Positions 8,846-18,843 are shown, numbered from the stretch's first letter. The stretch: DNA of 64,000 bases from Dysgonomonas sp. ZJ279 (GCF_011039205.1 NZ_JAAKEL010000007.1:1-64000), one strand, 5' to 3'. Numbers and translations: made by a program. Notes: generated from the letters alone by a model not told the origin.

Positions 8846-9216
8846 CTTATTCAGATCGTTATATAGTTATATCTTGGATAAAGAACATCTTAACCAATTT
8901 AGTTTTGTTAAGCTAATTTATTATAAAAACAATGTCGAGGTAGAAATGTTTGGTGAAAGAATAACATTTATTCCGTTTAGGCTTTATTCGGATCACCAGA
9001 CAGAATTTGATACACTCACTATCGTTCCGAAACAGGATAATTAAATAAAAAAACAAAGCTGCTTCAAGATGAAATCCTTCCGAATAAATTACTCAGAAGG
9101 ATTTATTTAGATAGTGATATGTCGTTCTTCACTATCTCCGTGTTTTCAGATTAGAATTAGATATAGCATAATAGATTTGAAAAGAGCAAAAAGATTAAGA
9201 CCATTAACCAGATATT
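8846..9216. other. Intergenic region with two hairpins and a doubtful short frame
   Basis: This 371-base gap follows the end of the TonB-receptor gene (minus) and precedes the DUF3575 gene (minus). It contains a plus-strand TAGTTTTG box (8900-8907) and a 32-codon frame from ATG 8946 to 9044, which may be chance. Two consecutive hairpins lie at 9072-9137. I see no convincing minus-strand -7 box for the DUF3575 gene. Confidence 0.4.
9072..9137 (-). terminator. Tandem hairpins downstream of the TonB-dependent receptor gene
   Basis: The first hairpin pairs AAATCCTTC (9072-9080) with GAAGGATTT (9096-9104). The second pairs AGATAGTGA (9109-9117) with TCACTATCT (9129-9137). Both have perfect 9-base arms. 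They sit about 80-145 bases past the receptor stop codon on the minus strand, and probably end that transcript. Confidence 0.5.
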
Positions 9217-11634
9217 TCAGTAACCGGTACCTTCAAATAAATCACGGTTATCGCGAGAATCGTTAGACTTCTTCTTAAAGTTGTTGAATGTGTAGCTAAG
9301 GGTCAGCATTATGACCGGATACTTCGGACGGATGTGTGTAACTGACTGCAAATCGGCTGTAGTTATATCACTCTTATATCGGGCAGTATTGAGTATATCA
9401 CGAAAAGAAAGGATAGACATCAATTTCGGGTGCAATTGTTGACGAACAGCAAGATTTATAAACCAAAAAGAGTCCGAACGCCCTTGTGTTGTAACCGAAG
9501 GTCCTACAAAATTACCATCTAGTTGAACACGTGTATATTTATGCACATCGATTAAATTATTGATTGTAATATCATAGTTCGTACTGGTTTCATTTTTAGC
9601 ATCCAGTTTAAATTTATTTTCAACTTTATAGTAATATACATTACCGTTCACATTAATATTCCATCCACGACAAGCTTTTAATTGCGCATTCAGTTCAATA
9701 CCCATCGATTGGTCATTCCCTACATTTGCCATAGAGTCTAAGGTTACGCCAGCTTCATAAGGAACACGCAGACGTTCTATTTTATCTTTGCGACTGCGAT
9801 AAAATAGACTTGTAGCCAGTACATGTTCATTTAAGTTCTTTTTATAGTTCAGTTCGAACGAATGTATGTATTCGGGACGTATATCGGGATTCCCGATTTC
9901 GGCTGTATAATAATCACGGTAAGTAATATAAGGTTCCATAAAAAAGAGCTCGGGACGATTGATACGATAAGAATATGACGCAGTTATTCGCTGATCTTTG
10001 GGAAGTGTATAACCCATATGAACAGATGGATAGACTTCAAAATAATTTTTCTCACGGTTAGCCCAGTCCTTCGAACTACATAATACCTGATGCGTATGCT
10101 CACCTCTCAATCCGCCTTGTATCTCAAAATCATTAAACGATTGTGATGCCATAGTATAAACAGAATGGATGCCTCGCTGAAAATAAAACGTATTATAAAT
10201 ATCATCTCTCCAGTAGAATTCTTTTTTTGCCGGATCCCAGAATTTCATTTTATAATCGCCATCTTCAAGATATGAGAAATATTGATATCCTGCCTCAAGT
10301 TTTCCCGTTTTGCTATATGGAATAACATAATCTAAATTGCCTCTGACAGTCCATCGGACTTCTTTTTCCCACGCCCTGTGCCCTTGTTGGCGTACATTAT
10401 TTTCATCAAACAGGTCGCTTTGGAAATATTCGAGAGCATCTCCTTCATAAGCCAGCATAAAATTGCCCGATAACTTGTGTCCATCTTTATTAAACTTATG
10501 ATCGAACCCAATATTTCCCTGATTAATAGTGGAATGCAAATCATAATTATCCCGACTGTTATTTTCTGATTTTTCAATTATACCGCTTGCATCCAATTTG
10601 GTTTCGATATAATTTAAATCACCATCACGCGTAAACTTATTATACCCTATTTCCAGTCCAAGATTCAGAGTCGTATTAGTCAGCTTGTAATTCATACCTC
10701 CTCTCACACCATAATGATAATTTTTACTGCCTCTCGGACCTTCGGAATGTGATGTTGTTGTAATACCATCCACAATAGTTGTTTTGTCTTGCTCGAAATT
10801 ACTCTTACGTATCGGCTGATTCCAGTAGCCCGCCAGATTCCATTGCAGCTTTTTATTTTGTCCCATGATTAAAAAATCAGCTCCATTAGATAGTACGGTG
10901 CTCCCATATGTATTTACAATACCATTAAGTCCCTGTAAACCATTTCGTTTTGTAATAATATTGATAATACCGGCATCACCATCCGTATCGTTACGGGCTG
11001 AAGGTGTTGTTATTATTTCAATATTTTCTATAATACTGGCCGGGATTTGCTGTAAGGCTTGCGAACCTTTTAATAAGCTTGGCTGCCCATCTATAAACAC
11101 CATGAAACCACTACTTCCACGGAATGTAAGATCACCATTAGCATCTATGCGTATAGACGGAGTGTTCTCCAATATATCGATTGCTGTTCCGCCAGCACTC
11201 ATCAGATTATTAGAGCCGCTAATAATCCTTTTATCCAATTTATAAATAACCTGCTTTTTTTCGGCTTCGATAACCACTTCTGCAAGTTCTGTTTCCAAAG
11301 GAACCAATTCTATTATACCAATATCCAGAATGGTCGTTGCAGGTGTCAGCACTATGGGCGAATGGTTGTATATATCGTACCCAACCAGCCTGACCATAAG
11401 GTCATACTCACCATGTTGTATATCCGATAAAGCAAAATGCCCGTCTTGTTCAGAATATACATGTGCAATAGCGGTTGTCTCGCCTTTTTTACATAGGATA
11501 ATATCGGCAAATTCTATCGGAATTTTCTTTCCGCTCTCCACCAATTTTCCTTCAATTCTTATTATAGGCGATGCTATAATAAATGAACAAGTAAGTAGCA
11601 TTAATAATAGAAGTGTTAGTCGCGTGTTTTTCAT
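9217..11634 (-). CDS. TonB-dependent outer-membrane receptor (SusD-less)
   Basis: This 805-residue protein has a signal peptide, then a carboxypeptidase-like regulatory domain (about 24-115, RIEGKLVESGKKIPIEFADI). A plug domain follows (about 140-235), with NTPSIRIDANGDLTFRGSSG and IENIEIITTPSARND. The large beta-barrel includes repeated RYNR-like strands and TASYSYRINRPE. It resembles the outer membrane beta-barrel family common in Bacteroidota rather than SusC. No SusD partner follows. The substrate is unknown. It diverges from the hybrid two-component gene across 284 bases, so that regulator may control it. The start is supported by a -7 box 44 bases upstream. Confidence 0.85.
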   Translation of the reverse strand: MKNTRLTLLLLMLLTCSFIIASPIIRIEGKLVESGKKIPIEFADIILCKKGETTAIAHVYSEQDGHFALSDIQHGEYDLMVRLVGYDIYNHSPIVLTPATTILDIGIIELVPLETELAEVVIEAEKKQVIYKLDKRIISGSNNLMSAGGTAIDILENTPSIRIDANGDLTFRGSSGFMVFIDGQPSLLKGSQALQQIPASIIENIEIITTPSARNDTDGDAGIINIITKRNGLQGLNGIVNTYGSTVLSNGADFLIMGQNKKLQWNLAGYWNQPIRKSNFEQDKTTIVDGITTTSHSEGPRGSKNYHYGVRGGMNYKLTNTTLNLGLEIGYNKFTRDGDLNYIETKLDASGIIEKSENNSRDNYDLHSTINQGNIGFDHKFNKDGHKLSGNFMLAYEGDALEYFQSDLFDENNVRQQGHRAWEKEVRWTVRGNLDYVIPYSKTGKLEAGYQYFSYLEDGDYKMKFWDPAKKEFYWRDDIYNTFYFQRGIHSVYTMASQSFNDFEIQGGLRGEHTHQVLCSSKDWANREKNYFEVYPSVHMGYTLPKDQRITASYSYRINRPELFFMEPYITYRDYYTAEIGNPDIRPEYIHSFELNYKKNLNEHVLATSLFYRSRKDKIERLRVPYEAGVTLDSMANVGNDQSMGIELNAQLKACRGWNINVNGNVYYYKVENKFKLDAKNETSTNYDITINNLIDVHKYTRVQLDGNFVGPSVTTQGRSDSFWFINLAVRQQLHPKLMSILSFRDILNTARYKSDITTADLQSVTHIRPKYPVIMLTLSYTFNNFKKKSNDSRDNRDLFEGTGY

Positions 11635-11677
11635 TATGTTCCGATATTAGTTTTAATCCCTTATTTCTATTCAAAGG

Positions 11678-11685
11678 CAAAACTA
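11678..11685 (-). promoter_or_regulatory. Candidate -7 box for the TonB receptor gene
   Basis: The minus strand reads TAGTTTTG, matching the Bacteroidota -7 consensus TAnnTTTG. It predicts a leader of about 35-40 bases. No clear -33 element was seen. Confidence 0.45.
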
Positions 11686-11882
11686 AACGGATTAGAATCT
11701 CTAAAAAAACGAATGAATCTTTAGTTTAAGCAGGTGGCACAAAGATTTACCTTTTTGTCACAAATATTAACTATGATACGATTAGCTCAAAACAAGTCAT
11801 ATAGAGCCTTATCGACCAATAAATAAGGGTGTTTTGTGCTTAAACGTGTGATAATAGAAAGCGGTACACAGTATATTTTCGA

Positions 11883-11890
11883 TATATTTG
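11883..11890 (+). promoter_or_regulatory. Candidate -7 box for the hybrid two-component gene
   Basis: TATATTTG matches TAnnTTTG and places the transcription start about 20 bases before the ATG at 11919. No clear -33 element was seen. Confidence 0.45.
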
Positions 11891-11918
11891 TTTACTTGTA
11901 ATATATCCGATTACTGCC

Positions 11919-14900
11919 ATGAATAAAAAAACATTTTTACTGATAGCATTCTGCATCTTTCAGGTACTCAATATATCTGTATATGCTTATAATCTGAAGC
12001 AGATAACAGATAAGGGGAACTTTTCTAACAGGTCTGTTATTTCTATGTATCAAGATCAGCGAGGGCTTATGTGGATAGGTACAAATAACGGTCTGAATAA
12101 TTACAACGGCAGAGAAATATCTGCATTTCATCTGTCGGATAGTAGTAACGTCATTAATGGAAATCAGATAGACAAGATAACAGAAATGAGCGACAATGTG
12201 ATATGGATCCAAACCTATTACGGTTTAAACAGAATAGACCGAAAAGCAAACTCAATCCAATCGTTCGAGATGTTCAATAGAGTTGCTTTTTCACAAAAAG
12301 ACAGTAAAGACAACTTCTTTATCATACAGGGGAATAGCAGTATTTATTACTATCTGAAAGACAAAAATCAGTTTGAAGAAATATATATGTCAAATCTCAT
12401 AGCTAATGAGATTGTAAATTTCTTTATTGATAATAAAGATCGGATGTGGATATTCAAATCGAATGGAGTCAGCTTCTGTTACACTATTCAAACAAATGAA
12501 TCGGGAATAGTTAGACTCGAGTTGCAGAAAGAATATAAACAGACCGATGGTCTGCTATACTCCTTTACTGATAAAAACAGAGTATTATTAATTGATACAG
12601 ATTACAATTTATACGAATTTGATACAGAGAACCGTAAAAGTTTATTAATAAACAATTTGAAAGATCAATTAAGCAATAAAGGTGAAATAAGCTCTATTTT
12701 AAAATTCCATAATGATTATTTTTTTGGATTCAGAAAAGAGGGGCTCTTCCTACTAAAAGATAATAACGGCGAAGTGTTATTCGAGAAAATTCCTATCAAC
12801 AGCGGCATACTGTCTCTTCTTAAAGATATACATCAGGATATGATCTGGATTGGTACCGATGGACAAGGCCTATACACCTACTCTATCGACAGACATTCTA
12901 TAAACTCTACATTACTTAATGATTTTACACTGAAAGTCAGGCAACCGATCAAGGCTCTATTTCTGGATGATAAAAATACGCTTTGGATAGGTAGTAACGG
13001 TGATGGGATTCTGAAAATATACGATTATGAGTTAAATAAAAACCTGATTGATTGCAAGATGGAAAATATAAACAATGCAAACAGTGCATTAAGTGGAAAT
13101 TCTGTTTATTCATTCTCTAAAAGTAAACGTAACATTCTGTGGATAGGAAACGAAAACGGGCTTAACTATTATTCTAATCACGATAAAACCATTAAGAAAG
13201 TTGCTTTATCTGATGATAATACAGATATAAAATACATACATGATGTCTATGAACAAGACTCTCTTCTTTGGATTGCTTCTGCGGGAATGGGCATAATAAA
13301 AGCACAGATTGATTGGCACGGCGATACACCTTCACTAAAAATAATAAAACGATTCACAATAAAAAAAGGAGATATAGTTTCAAACTCTTTCTTTTCTATC
13401 TATCCTGAAAACGATAACACGATATGGGTGACAAACAAGGGAGAAGGTATATTTAAGATCAATACAGCGACATCTGAAGTCGAAATAATACGGTTTGAAG
13501 GGAATATATTAAACGAAATTAACTGTATAATCAACAACAGGCCGCACAACTATCTGATAGGAACAAATTCCGGTTTAATAAGATATACTTCCGACAGTTA
13601 TACAGTTCTTAACGAAGAAAATGGATTTCCCAACAACAGAATTCATAGCATATTACAAGAATCCGATTTTAATTTCTGGCTAAGCAGTAATAACGGGCTT
13701 ATTTTTTACAATTCGCAGCGAGGCTCTCTCAGAACATACGATCAGCTCGGCGGATTATCTGTTATCGAGTTCAGTACCGGAGCCTCATTTAAGGATGAAA
13801 ACAGTGGAACTCTTTTCTTTGGTGGTGTAAACGGGTTCGTTACCATAACCCAAAACTATTATGATGAAGCTAACGACTACATGCCGCCTATAAACCTTGA
13901 TAGGTTATCTATATTCGGGCAAGATTATAATATCCATGAATTTCTTTCCGAAAAAGAGAAAATACCGGTTCTTAGTTTGAATCATAATCAGAATTTCTTT
14001 TCGATTTCGTTTAGTGCCATAGATCATCTGAATGGCAATAATTATACTTACTTCTACAAAATAGACGGTTCTAGCAGACAGTGGGTCGATAACGGCAACT
14101 CCAATATTATCTCTTTTGTAGATTTCAAACCGGGTGAATATAAATTGCAGGTCAAATATTATAATAATATACTTGGTAAGGAAAGCTATGTTTACACCAT
14201 CAAAGTGAAAATATTACCGCCTTGGTATCAGTCTAAGCTGGCGTATTCGGTCTATTCGTTACTTGCGGTATTATGCGTATTACTCCTTATAAGATGGTTT
14301 GGCATCCGAAACAGACAAAGAAAAGCAGCCCTATTAGTAAAACTGGAACAGCAGCACAAAGAAGATATATATGAATCTAAACTACAATTTTTCACCAATA
14401 TAGCACATGAGTTCTGCACACCTCTCACCCTCATATCAGGACCATGTAACCGTATTCTCAACTATAAAAATATCGATAGTTCTATCACTAAATATGCTCA
14501 GATAATAGAGCAAAATGCCGAACGATTAAATTCTTTAATCCAGGATTTAATTGAATTTAAACGGATAGAAACAGGTTATAAAGAAGCTCAGATAGAAAAA
14601 TTACAATTATCGGAAATAGTAAATAAAATAATAAATTCATTTAACTACATTGCCGAATCGCAGAATACACACTTCGAAAAAGACGTTTCGCCATCTATTA
14701 TATGGAATTCAGATGAAAGCTTTATAATTACAATAATTACAAACATCATTTCTAATGCTTTTAAATATACTACACATAACGGAAAAGTAAAAGTTAAGGT
14801 AAGGCTGATAGAAGGCTATTTGTATGTGGTAATATCAAATACAGGAAAAGGTATAAAAGCCGAAAATATATCCAAGATATTCGACAGGTATAATATCCTG

Positions 14901-15941
14901 CATGATTTCGAATATCAGGATAATTCTAAATCATGGTCACGAAACGGATTGGGGCTGGCTATTTCTTATGGCATGATAAACCTGCTCAAAGGAACAATAG
15001 ATATAGAAAGTACACCGGGAGAATGGACCCACTTCAAAATAACACTCCCTTATCTTGAAGAAACAAATGCAAAAGATTTTATCAAATATGACACGCTAAA
15101 AATAGAGGGCATAAAGAACGACAGTAGTGTAATAGCAACCTTGCCAAAATATAAATCGGACGATGAATCAAAACCTACAATTTTGATTATTGACGACGAA
15201 TTAGAAATATTATGGCTGATCTGCGACATATTTGCAGATGATTTTAATGTAATACCCGTTAATAATTCAGATGAAGCATTGTTGAAACTCAACGATATTC
15301 ATCCCGATATAATTTTATGCGATGTTATGATGCAAGGTATAGATGGTATAGCCCTTACAAAAGAATTGAAGCTGAATGAAAAGACAGCCCATATTCCGCT
15401 TATCCTTATTTCAGCCAAACAAGAGGTCGAAGAACAAATAAAGGGCATAAATGCAGGAGCCGATATTTATATTACAAAACCGTTCAACATAGATTATCTA
15501 AAGTCTTCGGTGAATAAACTCATAGAGAGAAAAGAAACACTGAAAGATTATTTTACGTCTCCTCTTAGTGCATTCGAACTCACAAACGGAAAAATGACAC
15601 ATAAAGAGCATAAAAAGCTAATCAAAGAAATATTTAATATTATCAATAAAAATATTCAGGACAAAGACTTATCCGCAGATTTCATTGCAACCAAAATGAA
15701 TATAAGTACGCGAAGCCTTTATCGCAAGATAGGCGAAATCGGAGATGTAAGTATCAGTGATATGATACGCGACTGCAAATTGTATATTGCGCAGGATCTA
15801 CTTATAAAGTCGAAACTCACAGTCGATGAAATTGTCTTTAAATCTGGTTTTGCCAATCGTGTAAGCTTTTTCAAAGCATTCTCTAAAAAATACGGATGCA
15901 CGCCGAATGAGTATAGAAAGCAAAATAGCAAACCATCTTAA
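11919..15941 (+). CDS. Hybrid two-component system protein (sensor kinase, receiver and AraC regulator in one chain)
   Basis: This 1340-residue protein has a signal peptide and a periplasmic two-component-propeller region to about residue 700 (repeats such as RGLMWIGTNNGLNNYN). A Y_Y_Y domain follows (about 700-765), then one membrane helix (about 775-795). The HisKA domain has NIAHEFCTPLTLI (His830), and the ATPase domain has GLGLAISYGM. The receiver holds Asp1135 in ILCDVMM, and an AraC helix-turn-helix lies at about 1235-1335. Such proteins sense glycans in the periplasm and bind DNA directly. The H-box has Cys where Arg is usual (HEFRTPL). No SusC/SusD pair adjoins it. Neighbours are the divergent TonB receptor and a downstream hydrolase. 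Confidence 0.95.
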   Translation: MNKKTFLLIAFCIFQVLNISVYAYNLKQITDKGNFSNRSVISMYQDQRGLMWIGTNNGLNNYNGREISAFHLSDSSNVINGNQIDKITEMSDNVIWIQTYYGLNRIDRKANSIQSFEMFNRVAFSQKDSKDNFFIIQGNSSIYYYLKDKNQFEEIYMSNLIANEIVNFFIDNKDRMWIFKSNGVSFCYTIQTNESGIVRLELQKEYKQTDGLLYSFTDKNRVLLIDTDYNLYEFDTENRKSLLINNLKDQLSNKGEISSILKFHNDYFFGFRKEGLFLLKDNNGEVLFEKIPINSGILSLLKDIHQDMIWIGTDGQGLYTYSIDRHSINSTLLNDFTLKVRQPIKALFLDDKNTLWIGSNGDGILKIYDYELNKNLIDCKMENINNANSALSGNSVYSFSKSKRNILWIGNENGLNYYSNHDKTIKKVALSDDNTDIKYIHDVYEQDSLLWIASAGMGIIKAQIDWHGDTPSLKIIKRFTIKKGDIVSNSFFSIYPENDNTIWVTNKGEGIFKINTATSEVEIIRFEGNILNEINCIINNRPHNYLIGTNSGLIRYTSDSYTVLNEENGFPNNRIHSILQESDFNFWLSSNNGLIFYNSQRGSLRTYDQLGGLSVIEFSTGASFKDENSGTLFFGGVNGFVTITQNYYDEANDYMPPINLDRLSIFGQDYNIHEFLSEKEKIPVLSLNHNQNFFSISFSAIDHLNGNNYTYFYKIDGSSRQWVDNGNSNIISFVDFKPGEYKLQVKYYNNILGKESYVYTIKVKILPPWYQSKLAYSVYSLLAVLCVLLLIRWFGIRNRQRKAALLVKLEQQHKEDIYESKLQFFTNIAHEFCTPLTLISGPCNRILNYKNIDSSITKYAQIIEQNAERLNSLIQDLIEFKRIETGYKEAQIEKLQLSEIVNKIINSFNYIAESQNTHFEKDVSPSIIWNSDESFIITIITNIISNAFKYTTHNGKVKVKVRLIEGYLYVVISNTGKGIKAENISKIFDRYNILHDFEYQDNSKSWSRNGLGLAISYGMINLLKGTIDIESTPGEWTHFKITLPYLEETNAKDFIKYDTLKIEGIKNDSSVIATLPKYKSDDESKPTILIIDDELEILWLICDIFADDFNVIPVNNSDEALLKLNDIHPDIILCDVMMQGIDGIALTKELKLNEKTAHIPLILISAKQEVEEQIKGINAGADIYITKPFNIDYLKSSVNKLIERKETLKDYFTSPLSAFELTNGKMTHKEHKKLIKEIFNIINKNIQDKDLSADFIATKMNISTRSLYRKIGEIGDVSISDMIRDCKLYIAQDLLIKSKLTVDEIVFKSGFANRVSFFKAFSKKYGCTPNEYRKQNSKPS

Positions 15942-16040
15942 ATGAATTTTAATGTATCAAATGTGCTTCTAGATCTTTCAATGATCTATCAAAAATATAT
16001 AACTTAGCAGAAGATATAACCACTAAATAAAATACATATT

Positions 16041-16856
16041 ATGAAATTGATCCTTAATATTGCTATCTGGTGCTTTGCTGTTTCCATGACTGCGCAAAAT
16101 GTTTCTCGTGTAAAGTATATTACCGAAGAAAATATTTCGTATATAGGGAGTACAACGGAAGATATATACAGAAGAGAACGGTGTAAATTAGATGTGTACT
16201 ACCCTACCGACATGAAAGATTTCCCTACTATTGTCTGGTTTCATGGAGGTGGACTCGAAAGTGGTGAAAAACATATCCCAAAAGAATTGATGGACAAAGG
16301 AGTGGCTGTAATTGCTGTAAGCTATCGCTTAAGTCCTGTGGCTAAGAATCCTGCATATACAGAAGATGCGGCTGCCGCTGTAGCATGGGCATTCAAAAAT
16401 ATAGCCTCTTATGGCGGTAGTGTAAATGATATTTATGTATCGGGGCATTCGGCCGGAGGATATTTGGCTTTGATGGTTGGTTTAGATAAAAGTTACCTTG
16501 ATAAATATGGTATCGACGCAGATAAGATAAAAGGATTAATACCGATAAGCGGACAGACAAATACGCATTACACTATCCGTAAAGAAAGAGATTTGCCAAT
16601 CGATATTCCAATAATAGACAAGTACGCTCCTATCAACCATGCTAGAAAAGGAATTCCTCCTACCCTATTGATTACAGGTGATCGCAATCTTGAGATGACT
16701 GCCAGATACGAAGAAAATGCACATCTGGAGGCTATTCTTAAAGCAGTAGGGAATGACAATGTAAAACTCTATGAATTAGAAGGATTCGATCACGGAAGTG
16801 TATGTGCGCCGGGATGTTTTTTAATGCTCGAATGGATAAAAAAATACAGTAAATAA
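16041..16856 (+). CDS. Secreted alpha/beta hydrolase (esterase-type)
   Basis: This 271-residue protein has a signal peptide ending near SMTAQN. The alpha/beta hydrolase core shows the oxyanion-hole motif HGGG (68-71), the nucleophile elbow GHSAGG (Ser137), an acid in TGDRNLEM (Asp214) and a base in FDHGSV (His251). The motifs match the carboxylesterase/BD-FAE group, which cleaves acyl esters, sometimes on polysaccharides. It follows the hybrid two-component gene by 99 bases on the same strand, and may be one of its targets. The substrate is not determinable. Confidence 0.8.
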   Translation: MKLILNIAIWCFAVSMTAQNVSRVKYITEENISYIGSTTEDIYRRERCKLDVYYPTDMKDFPTIVWFHGGGLESGEKHIPKELMDKGVAVIAVSYRLSPVAKNPAYTEDAAAAVAWAFKNIASYGGSVNDIYVSGHSAGGYLALMVGLDKSYLDKYGIDADKIKGLIPISGQTNTHYTIRKERDLPIDIPIIDKYAPINHARKGIPPTLLITGDRNLEMTARYEENAHLEAILKAVGNDNVKLYELEGFDHGSVCAPGCFLMLEWIKKYSK

Positions 16857-17106
16857 GATAGAGCATTATTTTATTTATCTATATGGTAAACAGAAGATAA
16901 TAAGTAAATAGTTACAGAAAGTGGCATTCAAACACAAGGTAAAAAGTGTCACCTTTGTAACTTTTTAACATTTCATTTATATAATAGATTGATTTATAAT
17001 TGATAACAAACGTTAAATTATTAATTACATCAACCTCTAACCTATCTCTTGTTTGTTTATAACTTACTATAACAACAATGAAGAATATAAACTTTAATAA
17101 GAAATC

Positions 17107-18843
17107 ATGGCTAAAAAAGTAGCGGATCAGCTAGTCGAAACAATCGAAAAAGCTGGAATTAAACGTATTTATGCAGTAACAGGTGATAGTCTGAATGAAG
17201 TGAATGACTCGGTAAGGACACACAATACTATAAAGTGGGTACATGTCAGACACGAAGAAGCTGGAGCCTATGCAGCAATGGCTGAAGCCGAACTGAACGG
17301 TATTGCCTGCTGTGCCGGTAGTAGCGGTCCCGGGCACGTACATCTGATAAACGGATTGTATGATGCTCATCGAAGCAATGCATCAGTATTGGCGATAGCT
17401 TCCACTTGTGCAACATCCGAATTCGGGATGTCTTATTTCCAAGAGACCAATACCCTGAAATTGTTTGACGATTGCAGCGGATATAACCAAGTTGCGACAA
17501 CACCTGTCCAGTTTTCACGGATGCTGCAAGCAGCATTACAGCACACTGTTCATAAAAAGGAAGTAGCAGTCATAGGTTTACCCGGTGACATTGCAGCCGG
17601 ACCAGCAGATGAAGGACCAACAACGCTGAACTTACTGCCATCGAGAGGTGTATATCGCCCGCAAGATTCGGAATTAGAAGCTTTGGCTGACTTGATCAAT
17701 TCAACAGAAAAAATAACCATTTATTGTGGTATTGGATCAAAAGGCGCTCACGACCATGTCGTAAAATTAGCCTCACTGATAAAATCGCCTGTTGGATATA
17801 GTTTCAGAGGTAAAATGGCTGTTCAGTACGACAATCCGTTTGAAGTGGGTATGACAGGCCTACTAGGTTTGCCCTCTGCTTACGCGGCTATGCACGACGC
17901 TGATTTGTTAATATTATTAGGTACTGATTTCCCTTATCAGAATTTCATGCCCGAGAAATGCAAAATCGTTCAGGTGGATGTTCGTCCCGAACGTATAGGA
18001 CGACGTGCACAAGTCGATATGGCTCTGGGTGGCGATGTAAAAGACACATTGGATGCTTTACTCCCTTTGATTAATGAAAAATCGAACGATGACTTCCTGA
18101 AAACCCAACTCAAAGTATATGCTAAAGTAAAAGAGCATTTGGCAATGGCAGCCAATGCATCGGGTAGTGAAAATACAATCGCACCCGAATATCTGGCAAC
18201 CGTGATCGATAAAATAGCCGATAAGGATGCCATTTTCACAGTCGATACAGGTATGTGTTGTGTATGGGGAGCCCGTTACCTGCAAGCTACCGGCGAACGT
18301 GAAATGTTAGGATCGTTTAACCATGGCTCTATGGCTAATGCTATGCCGATGGCTATCGGTGCAGCTTTTGCACGCCCCGATCAACAAGTTATCGCCTTTT
18401 GCGGCGATGGCGGTCTGTCTATGATGATGGGCGATTTAGCTACTATCGTCCAATATAAATTGCCGATTAAGCTTGTTGTTTTCGATAATAGGTCGTTAGG
18501 AATGGTGAAACTTGAAATGGAAGTTTCCGGATTACCAGACTGGCAAACGGATATGTTTAACCCCGATTTCTCAGCAATCGCTAGTGCAATGGGAATGCAA
18601 TCGTTTAGAGTAAGCGACCCAAATAAAGTAGAAGAGGTACTTAAAGAAGCTTTTGCTATACCCGGCCCTGTACTGGTTTCGGTACAAACGGACCCTAATG
18701 CTTTAGCTATGCCTCCTAAAATAGAATTCGATCAGATGAAAGGCTTTGCCAAATCGATGACCAAATTGATATTATCCGGACGAGTAGATGAAGTATGGGA
18801 TACTGCCAAAAGCAACCTGAAACATTTGCGTGAAGTACTTTAA
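17107..18843 (+). CDS. poxB: Pyruvate oxidase / quinone-dependent pyruvate dehydrogenase, ThDP-dependent
   Basis: This 578-residue protein closely follows the E. coli PoxB layout. It has an N-terminal ThDP-binding domain with VTGDSLNEVNDS and RHEE (catalytic Glu near 50), a central FAD-binding domain with YDNPFEVGMTGLLG, and a C-terminal ThDP domain with GSFNHGSMANAMP and CGDGGLSMMMGD. It oxidises pyruvate to acetate and CO2, passing electrons to quinone at the inner membrane. The C-terminal segment SGRVDEVWDTAKSN resembles the E. coli lipid-activation peptide, so membrane activation is plausible. It is followed by a strong terminator and appears monocistronic. Acetolactate synthase is less likely given these motifs. 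Confidence 0.9.
   Translation: MAKKVADQLVETIEKAGIKRIYAVTGDSLNEVNDSVRTHNTIKWVHVRHEEAGAYAAMAEAELNGIACCAGSSGPGHVHLINGLYDAHRSNASVLAIASTCATSEFGMSYFQETNTLKLFDDCSGYNQVATTPVQFSRMLQAALQHTVHKKEVAVIGLPGDIAAGPADEGPTTLNLLPSRGVYRPQDSELEALADLINSTEKITIYCGIGSKGAHDHVVKLASLIKSPVGYSFRGKMAVQYDNPFEVGMTGLLGLPSAYAAMHDADLLILLGTDFPYQNFMPEKCKIVQVDVRPERIGRRAQVDMALGGDVKDTLDALLPLINEKSNDDFLKTQLKVYAKVKEHLAMAANASGSENTIAPEYLATVIDKIADKDAIFTVDTGMCCVWGARYLQATGEREMLGSFNHGSMANAMPMAIGAAFARPDQQVIAFCGDGGLSMMMGDLATIVQYKLPIKLVVFDNRSLGMVKLEMEVSGLPDWQTDMFNPDFSAIASAMGMQSFRVSDPNKVEEVLKEAFAIPGPVLVSVQTDPNALAMPPKIEFDQMKGFAKSMTKLILSGRVDEVWDTAKSNLKHLREVL

Noticed and set aside
8793-9044. 83-codon plus-strand frame with a TAGTTTTG box at 8900-8907
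   Set aside because: Its first part overlaps the start of the DUF3575 gene and the sequence has no recognisable domain. A 32-codon version from 8946 is possible but unsupported.
10865-11650. Plus-strand frames opposite the TonB receptor
   Set aside because: They are antisense to conserved plug and regulatory domains and show no motif.
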